Assembly: GCA_025786725.1 (NCBI GenBank)
Contig: JAHLTZ010000014.1
Span: 557,139 to 621,138, forward strand
Length of the DNA: 64,000 nucleotides
Source: Syncephalis fuscata
Lineage: Eukaryota; Zoopagomycota; Zoopagomycetes; Zoopagales; Piptocephalidaceae
Direction: 5' to 3'
In this document: one piece after another, positions 11,061 through 23,379 of the stretch
Layout of the letters: every line of letters begins with the position of its first letter
Position numbering within the stretch: the stretch's first letter is position 1
Program-made: the position numbers and the translations under genes
Notes under the pieces: model-generated
What the model was told of the DNA's origin: nothing
Databases searched by the model: none
Seen by the model: only the letters and a program-made list of their open reading frames with translations

Positions 11061-11642
11061 CCAATGACGATGCATCTACATGGAGGCATGAAATACGCGT
11101 ATACCAACATATCAATGATGTGATATCATGCTGCCCAGCCTTTATTTCAATCTGCTCGGTATTGGCACAGATAATGGGAAAATAGCAATGGTCCAATACA
11201 CGTGCGGTGGAAATGCACCTATAAAATTTTGTTTTATTGTTACACAATTCAATACTGCGACACAAACTAACTATATTGGTTATACACCGACAGTAATGCC
11301 GCATCGCTTTGTATTTGCTGCTGTTTTTGCTGAAAACGCATTCTAACCAAATTTTAAATTCAATGTAACAAAAACTTTAACTTATTAAACTTTATTTTTT
11401 TTAATAAATAGCTACTGTTATGCATAAACTAGCTATATTCCTTTAAGCCATAAAAATTACTGGTTGGTTCACTCATGCATTCAATTCAGCATGTAATTAT
11501 TATTTAAAATGTCTATTTTTGAATTTACAAAAGGCCTTACATTCATGCATATCGCTGCACTTCCTATAAAGCCGTCTCCATTTCAAGTAACAATTCGTCA
11601 GAGTTAGTCATGCACTATGGAGTGCATGGAATATAGTCTGTA

Positions 11643-13232
11643 ATGGCATTTCTAGTAATAAATCATTTCATCCAATTCCAGCGATATTCAATTAAAACCA
11701 ACAAACTGTACACTAATTCTCTAGTTGCCATGAGCTCTTTGCCTAGTGTGCTGCCACAAACTAGTAGATTGTCGATACTAGTAAATCATATTCCAACTAG
11801 TGATCTGCATTTATTTGTTTCATATCTCGGTAATACTGCGATTAAACTGATTCTGTGTTGTCGTTCGTTATATAAAAGCATTAGAAATAACTATTCTTTA
11901 TGGAAACGCCTGTATCATTATCAGTTTCTCGCTAGTTTAAACAAAGTCAAAGAGTGGGATTTCGTCTACTGGTGTGCTCGAGATCAATTTAAAACTGACC
12001 TGATGCCAATTAAATCGTCATTAATTCTGAACAATCTCGATTGGTTTGATGTCTATCGCTGTCGTGTGCTAACCGAACGTAATTGGCGTTATGATCGCTC
12101 AAAACGTACAGAAACACCGTGTCCATGCATTTGCGAATACGTAGAATTGTATAACTCTCAAGTGCGTGGAACGGCTGTGACATTTTTTACTATATACAAA
12201 ACTCTTAGTGATCATGTTCAAAGTGGAGTCATGCTAACAGAAACTACGGCATTTACATCCAACGCAGACCAATCTAAACTACAAAAAACGACAATTAATA
12301 TGTTGATGCCAGCAGTGAAATTAGTAGAGCAACCGGGAATACATGAAAAACCAGAAGTACATATGAGTGAACAATTTGTAATTGCAGTGCTGAGTATTAG
12401 CCACCACTCCGTAATAAAAGTATATACGCGTAAAGACTATAAGCTGCGCTATACCATATCGTTATGCAATAATCCCAGATTTCTTGCAATCCAGGGCCAA
12501 TGGGCATTATTTATGTATGTAAATAGACAAACGAATGCGCAAACGTTGCTTATGGCGTGGAATTTGGAGCAAAATCAAGAATACTTCATAAAACTTGATA
12601 TAAAATTAGAAGACGCGTATATTTACGATGCAACCGGTAATACAATGCTGGTTTACACCGCACACATTATTGACTATCAGCATGGCATAGTCGAATGGAA
12701 TATGTACCAATTTTCAAAAGGTAACTCGGTAAAATGACAAAAGCGAGGGCAACTGCAATTAAGACTTCAGCTTAACAGCTTTCTTATTACAACAGCGGAA
12801 TTTGGCCGTATGCAATTTAGCGTAAACTCCAAAAAATGCCATCAGGCAATCTTTCTACATACACTGCTATTAGCAAAAAATTCGAGTATCCAATCGGATA
12901 AATTGCACGTAATACCACAAGAAATTGTAAATACTGTATATTGGAGTGGCGTTTATAGCCAAGTATTTACAGAGCAAGAAGATAAGCTGGTTTTTAAGAA
13001 CAAGTCACGCTGGTCGATGGTCTGTAAATATAATCACATTATTGGTAATATTTTTTTCATTTCTAGTCTACAAGGCAACGGCCTACAGCATTTCTTAATG
13101 GATGCAAGCAGCGAAGAAATAGTGAAAGACTTTAAAAATACTGGTATAAGAGATTATTCCAAAATTCTGACAACCGGCATTTCAACATCAACCAAGTCTA
13201 TAATAACAATGTTTAATTATGGCTCTGCCTAA
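11643..13232 (+). CDS. F-box-like protein
   Basis: Two exons, 11643-12720 and 12796-13232, joined by an intron (gtaact...caacag) in phase 1; 504 aa from the first ATG. A second in-frame ATG at 11730 (MSSLPSVLPQ) is an equally likely start and would remove a weak hydrophobic leader. An F-box-like segment follows: LHLFVSYLGNTAIKLILCC, then RSLYKSIRNNYSLWKRLY, the usual shape of the Skp1-binding helices. F-box proteins recruit substrates to SCF ubiquitin ligases. The remaining 400 residues show no repeat I can name, though strand-rich stretches with spaced hydrophobics (FVIAVLSISHHSVIKVYTR, FLAIQGQWALFMYV) could form a beta-propeller-like substrate domain. Substrate unknown. The intron is supported only by frame restoration. 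Confidence 0.6.
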
Positions 13233-13268
13233 ATCGAGTAAGAATGTGCACTGGATTATGTACTTGCA

Positions 13269-13289
13269 TATATATATATATATATATAT
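13269..13289. repeat. (TA)n microsatellite
   Basis: Uninterrupted alternating TA run of about 20 bp, 36 bp after the F-box gene stop. The rest of 13,233-13,830 is AT-rich intergenic DNA and the SLA1 5' flank, with CT-rich stretches at 13,690-13,790 and no other ORF. Confidence 0.8.
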
Positions 13290-13830
13290 TACTTATTCAA
13301 CTTTAATTATTTGTTAATGTAAATCTAAAGCATTACTAAAATAAAATGATAAAACAATCTTGTTAATATAATTTTTACTAGTTTAGCGTAGAATATTCAA
13401 TATCAATATTTCTACGACAAAAAGCAAGAATGATTGGCTAAAAAGATAACATTTTAAATTATTAAATCTAATAACCGACTATACGGAAGTGTAATACGTG
13501 TTATTATTGATATGTAGATAAAATCACTCAACAATTTAATAATACGCTGCAATAATACAGAATCAATTTTAAATATCCATTTTGTATCACAGTGTGATTA
13601 TGTGCATCAATTAATTAATTAATAAATTAATCGTCGGTTAAATACCATGCCTATTCCAGATCATAACAACAGTCAACTCTATCACGTCGTCGTTACTTTT
13701 ACTTTCATCAGTGAATCTTTCATTTACTGAATGCCTTTATTACATGTTACTACCTCTGTTACTACTACTACCACACCTTCTAGCATCTAAATTCATTACA
13801 TTGGTCAAGACAATCTAGCTAATTGCTGCC

Positions 13831-16800
13831 ATGCCTTTTCTTGGCGTTTGTCGAGCGGCGTATGATTACGCTAGCCAAGAACAAGATGAGCTCGATTTAC
13901 AGCAAAATGACGTTTGCTATATACTGGAGAGGGTGGATGCTGATTGGTGGCGGGTAAGAAGAAAGACAGCTGACGATGAAGCGGCCGGTGAAGTAGACGG
14001 TATTGTGCCTAGTTCTTATTTGGAAGAAGTAAGTATAAATGAGTTATTTTATTGTAGATAACCATACGATACGATTAAATGGTATGTGCATGTATATTTA
14101 TATTAATACAGATGCCAGCCATTGGATCAGTACAGGCCATCTATCCTTATGAAGCCACGAACGACGAAGAGTTGACGATGGCAGACGATGATATATTGGA
14201 GACGCTGAATACAGAGGACCCCGACTGGATATTGGTTAGAAAGCACGAGGAGGCCGGATTTGTCCCTGCCAGTTATGTTCAATCAGTCACGCTTCCAAGC
14301 CACGCGGATAATAGCAACAGTAATAATAATATATCGGCCACAGAGCATATGGCGCCAGAAGAGGTAGTAGAAGCTGAACCACACCCTATGGTGAGTAACT
14401 CGTGCCAATTTAAATGGAATATTATAATTAAGTTAAAATTACATATACAATTAAATAATTTAGAAACAAATGCCTCCTAAAATTAAATTGGATGATATTC
14501 AATACTGGGATGTAACGGTATGTTATTTATTTATAGATAGATAGATAGATAGGTAGATATAAGTGAGCAATAGATATTAATATAATAGCAAATAAATAGG
14601 AAATGGAAAAGAAGAAGAAAACGAAAAAGAAAGGCCGATTAGGCATTGGCAATGGACTTGTCATTTATGCCAGTAAAAGCGATAAAGTAAAACTATAATA
14701 TTTGTAATTAGTAGTATGTATTGATTAGTATACTTATTAATAGGCACCAGTTCAACAATGGCCAGTTCAAAATATTGTATCTTGTCAACATGATGGCAAA
14801 CATGTGACGTTTAATATTAACGGTACTCCACCACAAATTGAATTTCATACTGGACATAAATCCGATGGAGAGGCAATTATGACAAAGGTAGTAAATGGTC
14901 AGCAGTTATGGCGAGAAGCACAAGCATCGATGCAAACAACAGCCGCAGTAAATAATGAGCAACATTACAAACACCGTCAATTATGACAAATGCTCCTAGT
15001 GCTGTAGAGGCAGCTATACCAATTGAACCAGAGCCCGCTATTGTTATTTATGACTTTGAAGCACAAGATAGTGATGAATTAACTGTTAAGGAGGGAGATA
15101 AAGTCTGGATATTAAATCCATCACAAGAAGAAGAGTGGTGGCAATGTCAGATCACTGACTCTACTACTGGAGAACAGCGTACTGGTGTTGTGCCATCAAG
15201 CTATCTGCAAGTAAGTGTCAATTAAATATATAATGTAATAAAATGTAGATTAGTTAACTAACTATTTATTCATTGATTGAATTAGATGGTAACTGTAGTA
15301 GAAGGTGAATCAGAAGAAGCGGCCGAACAATCGGCTGATATTTCTACTAAACATATACAATCTGCAGCGACTACGGCAGCTCCTATTCCGCCAGCACCTC
15401 CATTACCGCCTACAAATGCCAATATACCACCAGCACCTCCATTACCGCCTACAGATGCTAATATACCTCCGGCTCCTCCGCTACCTCCGCCACCGTCTAA
15501 CAATACTAGTATCCCGCCTGCACCACCATTGCCGCCTTCACTATCCAACAAGAATGACAGTATACCGCCTGCGCCACCTCTACCGCCGCCACCGCCCAAT
15601 AACGCTAGTATACCACCTGCACCACCATTGCCACCAGTAATCCAGACTCCAGTGCCTACAATAGCTTCTCAACCACCCAAAGCACAAAGCACGCTGTCAA
15701 CAACAGCAACTAAAGTAGCACAGAATCAAATGGCAGTTGCAGCATTTAATTTCATACCTGAAAATGACGATGAGTTACGACTTCAAGAAGGCGATCAAGT
15801 AATTATTCTCGATTCAGTTAGCAGTGATGAGTGGTGGCACTGCAGAGTCATTACTGGACATCAGCCAGGTCAAGAAGGCGTAGTACCGGCCAATTACTTA
15901 CAGATAGCTGATATGGAGGCCATTAGTCGCCAAACAACACCAACTATGCCAGCTAGTCCAAAAGAGACTATTTCAGCACCTGTTACAACAACAACAGCGT
16001 CCATTCCAGCACCGCCACCTTTACCTATTCCTACTACTTCCGCTGCCACTGCTACAGAAACTGTTCGACCAGGTAATTATGTACATTAGCAAATACTGTT
16101 TTTATTAATAATCGGGTAAACAAATGTTAATTTTACTTTTTACAGCTCCACCAGTGCAGCCTGATTTGCCACAGCGACCAGTGCAGCCTGATTTGCCACA
16201 ACGGCCAGTGCAGCCGGCATTAGCTGTTCCAGGTAATAATAATTGTATTCATATTATTTATAGATAACTTATTAGTATTATAATAATAGCATCACCAAGT
16301 ACCAGAACACCAACTAAAGCTAAACCAAGTAGGTGCTACATTTATTATTGTAGTAATTATATTAATTATAGCATTTTATTATAACAGAGGTATTACCCAA
16401 GACAACACGAGCCTGGAAGGATCGTACAGGCACATTTGAAGTTAATGCTGAATTCCTTCGACTTGATGATGGCAAAGTACATTTACATAAAGAAAACGGC
16501 GTCAAGATTGCCGTACCACTTGATAAACTAAGTGAAACCGATGTAGAATACGTACAACGTGTTACGGGTCAGGCATCAGATCGACCTGGATCACCATTAC
16601 CGGCTGCATCCACGCCTGCTGTTGTACCGCCACCATCTCAAACACCGGCTGCTCCACCAGTATCGGCACCCAGACCACCACCAGCACCACCTATTGCTGT
16701 AACACCGGCAACTAGTGCAGCACCTGTAGTTACAGCAGCACCAAAACCAGCCTACGAAGCCAAACGATACAATGCCGACTTTGACTGGTTCGACTTCTTC

Positions 16801-18888
16801 TTTACTGCTGGTATTGATCAAGTGGATGCAGCTCGATATGCCAGAACATTTACCAAGGAACGACTCGATGATAGTGCTATATCGAGTATGTCACCGGATA
16901 TGCTACGTCAAATGGGTCTAGCCCAAGGTGATATTGGACGCGTAGGTCGATTTGTCAATTCAGGTCAAATTAAAGAAAGTATGCCAAAGACACAAGTGGA
17001 AAAAGACGAAGAATTTGCACGCCGCCTTCAGGTAATCTATTCGGTATTAGCACTAACTATATTAATATACTAATACATAATATATTAATATATTAATATA
17101 TATTTATAGGATGAAGAATATGGCGTTGTGTCACCAAAGCCACCTCCATCACTTACTCGTGTATCCTCAGTGGGCACTACATCTACTTCAACCACTGCCA
17201 CCGATAACAAGGATCCATATGCTCATCTATCATTAGTGATTAAATCTGATGCTAATTCAGCCAAATCATCATCATCTAATGCATTTGATTTGGATTCCAA
17301 TTTACGTCGATCAAGTAAGTGTACTGATGTTTGGTAGTCTTTATTTAACATATCACCTACTTTATATTAGTTAAACGACCATCACCTAATACAGCAGCCC
17401 CTAGCCGTGTTGATCCTAATGCACTTCGTCAACATACAACGAGTGGTTACAGCTCACAATTTGAAGATGATGCAGCGTGGCTACCATCTAAGCCGCCACC
17501 TAGTGAAAATAAAACAACCACTCAGAGTCCAATGAATCTATTCTCGTCATATACCACTAGTGGCACTTCTAGCAATGCTATGGTTGCCTACACACCACCA
17601 TCAGCTTCAACTGCCCAGGCTGCTCCAGCTGCTCCTCCACCGTTACCGCCACCACGTAGAATTAATCTACAAGAGGTACTGCCACCGCCATTAGTACCTA
17701 CATCAAGTCCTGCATTAGGACAAGGTCTTGGATTTGTACCGACTCATTCACGTCGACCACCACCACCACCACCTCAAGCTGCCATTGCACCACCACTATC
17801 GTCGGCTATGATGCACAATACAGGTGGCTATCCAGCTGCTTATGCTCCTTCTAGAATGGATGGATTTACTCCAGTGAATACTTTAATGAATTCACAAATA
17901 ATGCCAGCACAGAATATATCTAATATATCTAATAATAATGATCATTTGGCACTTATGCTAACACGACGAGCTCCACCACCACCACCACCCCAGCAACAAC
18001 AGCCATTTTCATCATTTCATCCTCAGCCATCAAGTGGTGCCTTCAACCACTATACCGGTCAAGGTCAGAGTGGTGGAGGTGCATCATTAAATACACTATC
18101 CCATCGACCACCACCGCCACCGCCACCTATGGCTTCATCGTCAGCCTTGGTGTTGGCATCTAATAACATAAATAACATGAATAATAGTTACCGGCCATCA
18201 GTAAATAACTTTATGCCACCATCTTCATTACAAAGACCGACACCGGTAGATAACCCATTTGTGGTTCATCGGCCTACACCACCAGTGCCTCGTGGTGGCT
18301 CTAATATATCCACATTATGGGCTCAGCCTAGTAAGTACTATACGTTTATTCATAACTAGTCATTGATATGTTATATGTTATATGTTATCTATAGAAAATA
18401 GGCCAAATCCTTTAACATCGACCAACTTTTCCCAATCTCCTGGTGGTGGTATTACAATGACAACCACATCCATAAGTAGTTTTGGACCAAAACCTCCTCC
18501 AATGCAGATGGGCACTACAATGTTGAATCAGCCACCTACGTATTCTACCAATATAGGTGGTGGCTATAATAATACATTTATATCACACCAACCCCCTATG
18601 AATACTATGAATACTATGACTCAGTCGTATGGACCACCAGCCAATGGATCTATGATGATGATGTCATCAACAGGTGGCCCCGTCAATATGAACTACAACG
18701 CCATGAATATGAATCCATCAGATCGATATGCGGTATTACAACAGATACAGTCACAACCACTGCAACAAGGTGCCCAGATTCTGAATCCAGCCAATCCGAA
18801 CTACTATCAGCAACAACAGCAACAACAGCAACAACAGCAACAGTACCCACCCAATCGACAACAACCGTATGGTGGATATCCATTTTAG
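13831..18888 (+). CDS. SLA1: Endocytic adaptor Sla1
   Basis: Fungal endocytic coat adaptor that binds NPFxD cargo and regulates Las17/WASP. Thirteen exons: 13831-14028, 14112-14390, 14464-14517, 14600-14686, 14744-14947, 15010-15210, 15286-16072, 16146-16232, 16290-16328, 16388-17031, 17110-17314, 17371-18330, 18395-18888; 1,412 aa. Order: SH3-1 (4-62), SH3-2 (71-123), PH-like domain (DIQYWDVT, KKKGRLGIGNGLVIYA, about 165-255), SH3-3 (283-341), Pro-rich linker with APPLPP repeats, SH3-4 (about 490-548), SHD1 (WKDRTGTFEVNAEF...GVKIAVPLDKLS, about 650-705), SHD2/SAM-like (DFDWFDFFFTAGID...LRQMGLAQGDIGRVGRF, about 772-838), and a Pro/Gln/Met-rich tail with poly-Pro tracts and a poly-Gln run. Yeast Sla1 has three SH3 domains, so the fourth is notable. 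The tail has a DNPFVVH string but no clear yeast-type LxxQxTG repeats. Confidence 0.95.
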
Positions 18889-19011
18889 GCAATTCCTCTA
18901 TGAATAAAATGACGTTGCTATTTGCTTCGTGTCTAATTTACCACTAGTTGTTACTTTTCATTCTATTTCATTTTATTTGGCTTGTTTCTATTTCTATATT
19001 GATAGTAAACT

Positions 19012-21144
19012 ATGGCATCACTTTATACTGTATACCCAACATTAGCTGCGGCTTCAGACAAGCATCCAAAGCCGGCCACTACGGTATTTGCTTATGGTAC
19101 GGCGGGCTTTCGTATGAAGTAAGTGGTTGTAGATGATAGACGTATGTGCTTAAATGTCCAAATTAGAGCCGACCTACTTGATTCGGTTATTTTCAGAGCA
19201 GGTGTATTGGCTGCATTACGCTCTAAAAAGTTATCTGGTCAATGTATTGGTGTCATGATTACCGCATCCCATAATCCAGCTCGCGTAAGTAGTGTTTATT
19301 CATTGGTGTATTTATTAACAAACAATAATGCTGTACTATGATAGGATAATGGTATTAAATTAGTGGATCCCATGGGTGAGATGCTTGAGCAGTCATGGGA
19401 AGCCTATGCCACTCAATTGGCCAATGCATCAACCACTGATGAGTTTACAAGTGCCGTTGAGCAGATTATACAAGTAACCCGTGTTGATCTAAGTCAACCA
19501 TCTCGAGTGATTTATGCTCGTGATACGCGGTAAGTATTAATAGGTATATCAGTAGTTATATCGATAATAATGGATTATTTTATTAGGCCAAGTGGACCGG
19601 CATTGGTAGCAGCACTTGTTGATGGTCTAGTCGCCCTTGAAGTGCAACATACTGATTATGGTGTGCTATCGACCCCACAACTTCATTATCTTGTACGATG
19701 CATCAATACAAGTAATACCAATGATGCTTATGGAGAACCAACTGAGGCTGGCTACTATGCAAAATTGTCCAAGGCTTTTGTTAAGCTAGTAGTAAGTAAT
19801 ATGAATAGTGTTTATTAATGTTTATATTTATGTGTATGTGTATTAATAGGAAGGTAAACGTCGCCTACCGAGCTTCCAAGTTGATTGTGCCAATGGCGTT
19901 GGCGCACCCAAACTACGAGAACTCGCTCAAGCTATTGGAGAAACCCACATTGATGTATCCGTGGTGAATGACCATATTGACGCTGCTGAACGTCTTAATG
20001 ATCAGGTAATATCTATTATAACAATAATCAATAACATTAATAACAATGGACTAACTGTGTATATGTGTATATGTTTATATAGTGCGGTGCTGATTACGTA
20101 AAACCAATCAACAAAGTCCGCCCAATGTTGAGATGCAGTTAAACCAGCGCTATGCCTCATTGGATGGTGATGCTGACCGTATTGTCTATTATTACAAAGG
20201 AGAAGGTAAGTAAATAGCTAATACTAGTGGTGTATTTACTATTGTTTCTAATTGGTCTATTACTAATATTTGTATAAATAGATGGCGTATTCCATCTTTT
20301 AGATGGTGATAAGATCTCGGGATTGGCTGCCATGTTCTTTAAGGATTTGATACAATCCGCTAATCTTGATAATATTCAAGTGGGCGTGGTACAGACAGCT
20401 ATGCCAATGGCAGTTCTACTAGTTATCTTAAAAATGGCCTGGTAATTGATATAAACGTATTTGGCACTAAATAACTAATAAGCATTATTAGCAAGTACCT
20501 GTGTCTTGTGTACAGACAGGTGTCAAGCATTTGCATCATGAAGCTGAAAAATACGATATTGGTGTTTATTTTGAAGCCAATGGACATGGTACTGTGCTGT
20601 TTAGTCCAGTTGCTTTACATGCTATCCATAATACACAAGGGTAATATAATTGTTTTATAGTTTTATTAACGTATAACTGACATGTTGAATTAGAGAACGC
20701 CCAACACAAGTACTGGCTATTGAGCAACTACGTGCTTTGACCGAACTGATTAACCAGACAGTTGGTGATGCACTTTCGGATCTACTTCTTGTTGAGACGA
20801 TTCTTACACATAAACAATGGACACCTGCACAATGGGACCATGCCTATACCGATTTGCCTAGTCGATTGGTGCGTGTTGTTGTAAAGAATCGCGGTATTTT
20901 CGAAACTACCAATGCCGACCAGCAGTTAACATCGCCAGCCAACTTACAAGCACTTATCGATGCAACCGTGGCAAAGTTTACGCTTGGCCGCTCGTTTGTT
21001 CGTCCATCCGGTACTGAAGATGTGGTGCGAGTCTATGCCGAGGCTGCTACACGCCATGAATGCGATGAACTGGCCTTCCGTGTGGCCGGTATTGTATTCG
21101 ACAATGGTGGTGGTGTTGGTGAACGCCCAGCTGAATTTCTCTAA
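19012..21144 (+). CDS. Phosphoacetylglucosamine mutase (two 1-base frame gaps)
   Basis: Interconverts GlcNAc-6-P and GlcNAc-1-P for UDP-GlcNAc, the precursor of chitin and N-glycans (human PGM3/AGM1, yeast PCM1). Nine exons: 19012-19118, 19167-19284, 19345-19529, 19587-19791, 19850-20005, 20083-20205, 20282-20441, 20492-20640, 20694-21144. Seen: YGTAGFR at the N-terminus, catalytic loop TASHNP (Ser70), sugar/metal region DCANGVG, metal loop [31 protein letters not shown], and phosphate-binding loop [15 protein letters not shown]. The frame breaks twice: at the A-run 20100-20103 (between CGADYVK and the DGDADR exon) and at about 20400 (after VVQTA). Each is explained by one missing base. Exon total is 1,654 nt, and adding two gives exactly 552 codons. 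Since all motifs are intact, assembly error is likelier than a pseudogene. Confidence 0.9.
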
Positions 21145-21415
21145 GATTTATGCCTAATTAATCGCTAAAGTGACAAAAAGGCTAAATAAATCTTAATTAC
21201 CCATTAAATAAGCCATTGTATTAGTGATAGCAACAAACCATTGCTCCAAAATTAAGGAGATAGATGTTGATGGCTGCTTATCAGTACAGACTATTATCGC
21301 TCGTGTGATTGGATCGGCTTTTATTTATGTGCCCCAACCGTTTACAAGCGACTTTCTCTGTTTATTCTTGTATTCTCGTTCATATACAACTATTTGCTCT
21401 GACCTATAGACCACT

Positions 21416-22115
21416 ATGGCTACCAGTGCAGTTACTCGACGTTTACTAAAGGAATTGCACGAGCTGTCTCGTGATCGCGATACTTCACCTGAACTGGCGC
21501 GATTAGAACCAGTCACGGATGACAATTTGCTCGTTTGGCAAGCTATTCTATGTGGACCGCAAGGCTCGCCCTACGAAGGTAGGCTCAAGTGTTATTGATA
21601 GCTTTATAGCTGTATATAGTTACGTGCAATGCGTCTAATACTTGGAATAAAGGCGGTCAGTTTAAATTGCGCATTCAGATACCTGAACGATATCCGTTGC
21701 AGCCACCCCATATTGAGTTTATTACGCGTATATGCCATCCAAATGTGCGATTCACGGCAAGTATAAGCGCGATAGTCAATCTATTGCTTATTCGCAACAA
21801 TAGAATTTATAATAGTAATATGGTACTAATTATAAGTGATTTAGACTGGTGAGATTTGTTTGGATATATTAAAGACGGCTTGGAGTCCGGCTTGGACGTT
21901 AAGATCGACTTGTTTGGCCATTGCTCTACTGTTAAATCATCCCGAGCCCAGCAGTCCGTTAAATGTCGATGCCGGTAAATATAGTCATTTAACATGTGTG
22001 CATTTAATCATACTTTTTATTTTTATTAGCCAATTTATTACGATGTGGTGACCATTTGGGCTACCACTCATTGGTACATATGTATACGGTGCGTTATGCC
22101 ATGTCACAGCTATAA
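21416..22115 (+). CDS. PEX4: Peroxisomal ubiquitin-conjugating enzyme Pex4
   Basis: E2 enzyme that, anchored by Pex22, monoubiquitinates the import receptor Pex5 for recycling. Exons 21416-21578, 21653-21756, 21845-21974, 22030-22115; 160 aa, a normal E2 length. The core reads [58 protein letters not shown] with catalytic Cys94, then [26 protein letters not shown] with the following LLLNxPEPxSPL points to Pex4 rather than a general Ubc. The junction RFT|TGEIC needs intron 21757-21844 with a GC donor (acg|gcaagt). A nearby GT at 21761 would put a stop codon in frame. The C-terminus ends TVRYAMSQL. Confidence 0.88.
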
Positions 22116-23379
22116 CATTGTGTAGATGCCTCACGGTCAATAGTAGTACAAGTGTGGTTTAATAGAGATTACAAGTTTTAGTCATAAAATATGGCTAAGA
22201 AAATAATACCTATGATCAAGTGCATAATGTTTGCATTTAAACGCCTTTAAAATTATTTTAACACATTTTAATTAATATTGTTTAATGGTTTATTTTGATT
22301 GATATTAAAAATGAATTTAAAAGTATTTGAAAAGAAAGAAAAATACAATTTATTAAAATATGAAGGAGTCACCAATCAGTAAAGAATTGTAGGCATTTGC
22401 ATGGTGGCATTGATGATTAGTTTATATTTTATTATAAAATGAGCAAATTATATGTGTATTTATATTGGTGCATGCTACACAGATATCCAAATATATATAT
22501 GTATGTCAAGCAATCTTCAAAAGCTCCATGTTTTTTTGAATTTAATATAATATTTATTGTTTAAGGTACATTTATACAAGCAGAATAACGCACACAAAGC
22601 TGTTTGTAATCACTAATAAAATAATCAATGCGTAATTGTCATGCAGGCAAAGACCTTACACGATTTACAAAGTGGCTAGTCAGCATTACTACGTAAACGG
22701 CTAAATTATTACTGACAGCACTTATAGTAATATGCAATGTATATATGATGCATTGCAATATCAATCCGATAATCATATACTGGTGTTGATATAACAACAA
22801 ATGTTTAAACAGTTTACGACATCAATGCACAACCCATTGCTTTATTATCAGCGATGCTATTGTGCAACATCTAATAATTAGTATCAATAATAGATTGTTA
22901 ACGATATAGCTGGCAGTAGCAATTGACAGCATGACGTTAACATGAGCTGTTTATTTATATAGTCAAACGACAATGTCAAATTAAATGCATGAGTGAGCCA
23001 ATTAATATATATTCATTACTTAAAAACTATAACTAGTTTATGCACCATAATATATACTTGTGAAGAAGTACAAGTCTGATGCACTAGTTTTGTTGCTGCA
23101 TCGGTGTTAGATGGTGTTTAGAATGCATGCAGATATTAAGGATTGGGATTGCCGGTGAAAGTAACAGTAAAGATGTAGTGATGTTTTTAAAATGCAATGT
23201 TTTTAAAGGTACTTTGCGATAATTACCAAAGTATAAATAAAATAAAATTATAATAATCTTTAATTATGAGGAGAGTACCTTATAATGATGTAGCTATCAT
23301 GAAAATGATTTGTATATAAAGCCATTGTGTATACAAAATGAGTTTATATAAGCCATCAAGTAGATATGCTGTTATTAGT
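22116..23379. other. AT-rich intergenic DNA
   Basis: About 1.26 kb with no ORF showing coding character, no domain match and no tRNA-like cloverleaf I could see. It contains A/T runs and short ATATAT tracts. Its last part leads into the upstream block shared with the micro-exon gene. Confidence 0.6.

Noticed and set aside
10963-11346. Overlapping 72-113 codon frames on both strands
   Set aside because: They lie in the region conserved with the broken paralogue as promoter/5' flank. The frames are not conserved between the copies.
14948-15009. A frameshift in SLA1 after the PH-like domain
   Set aside because: A canonical 62-bp intron (gtaaat...tagag) in phase 0 explains it, and the full exon set sums to 1,413 codons.
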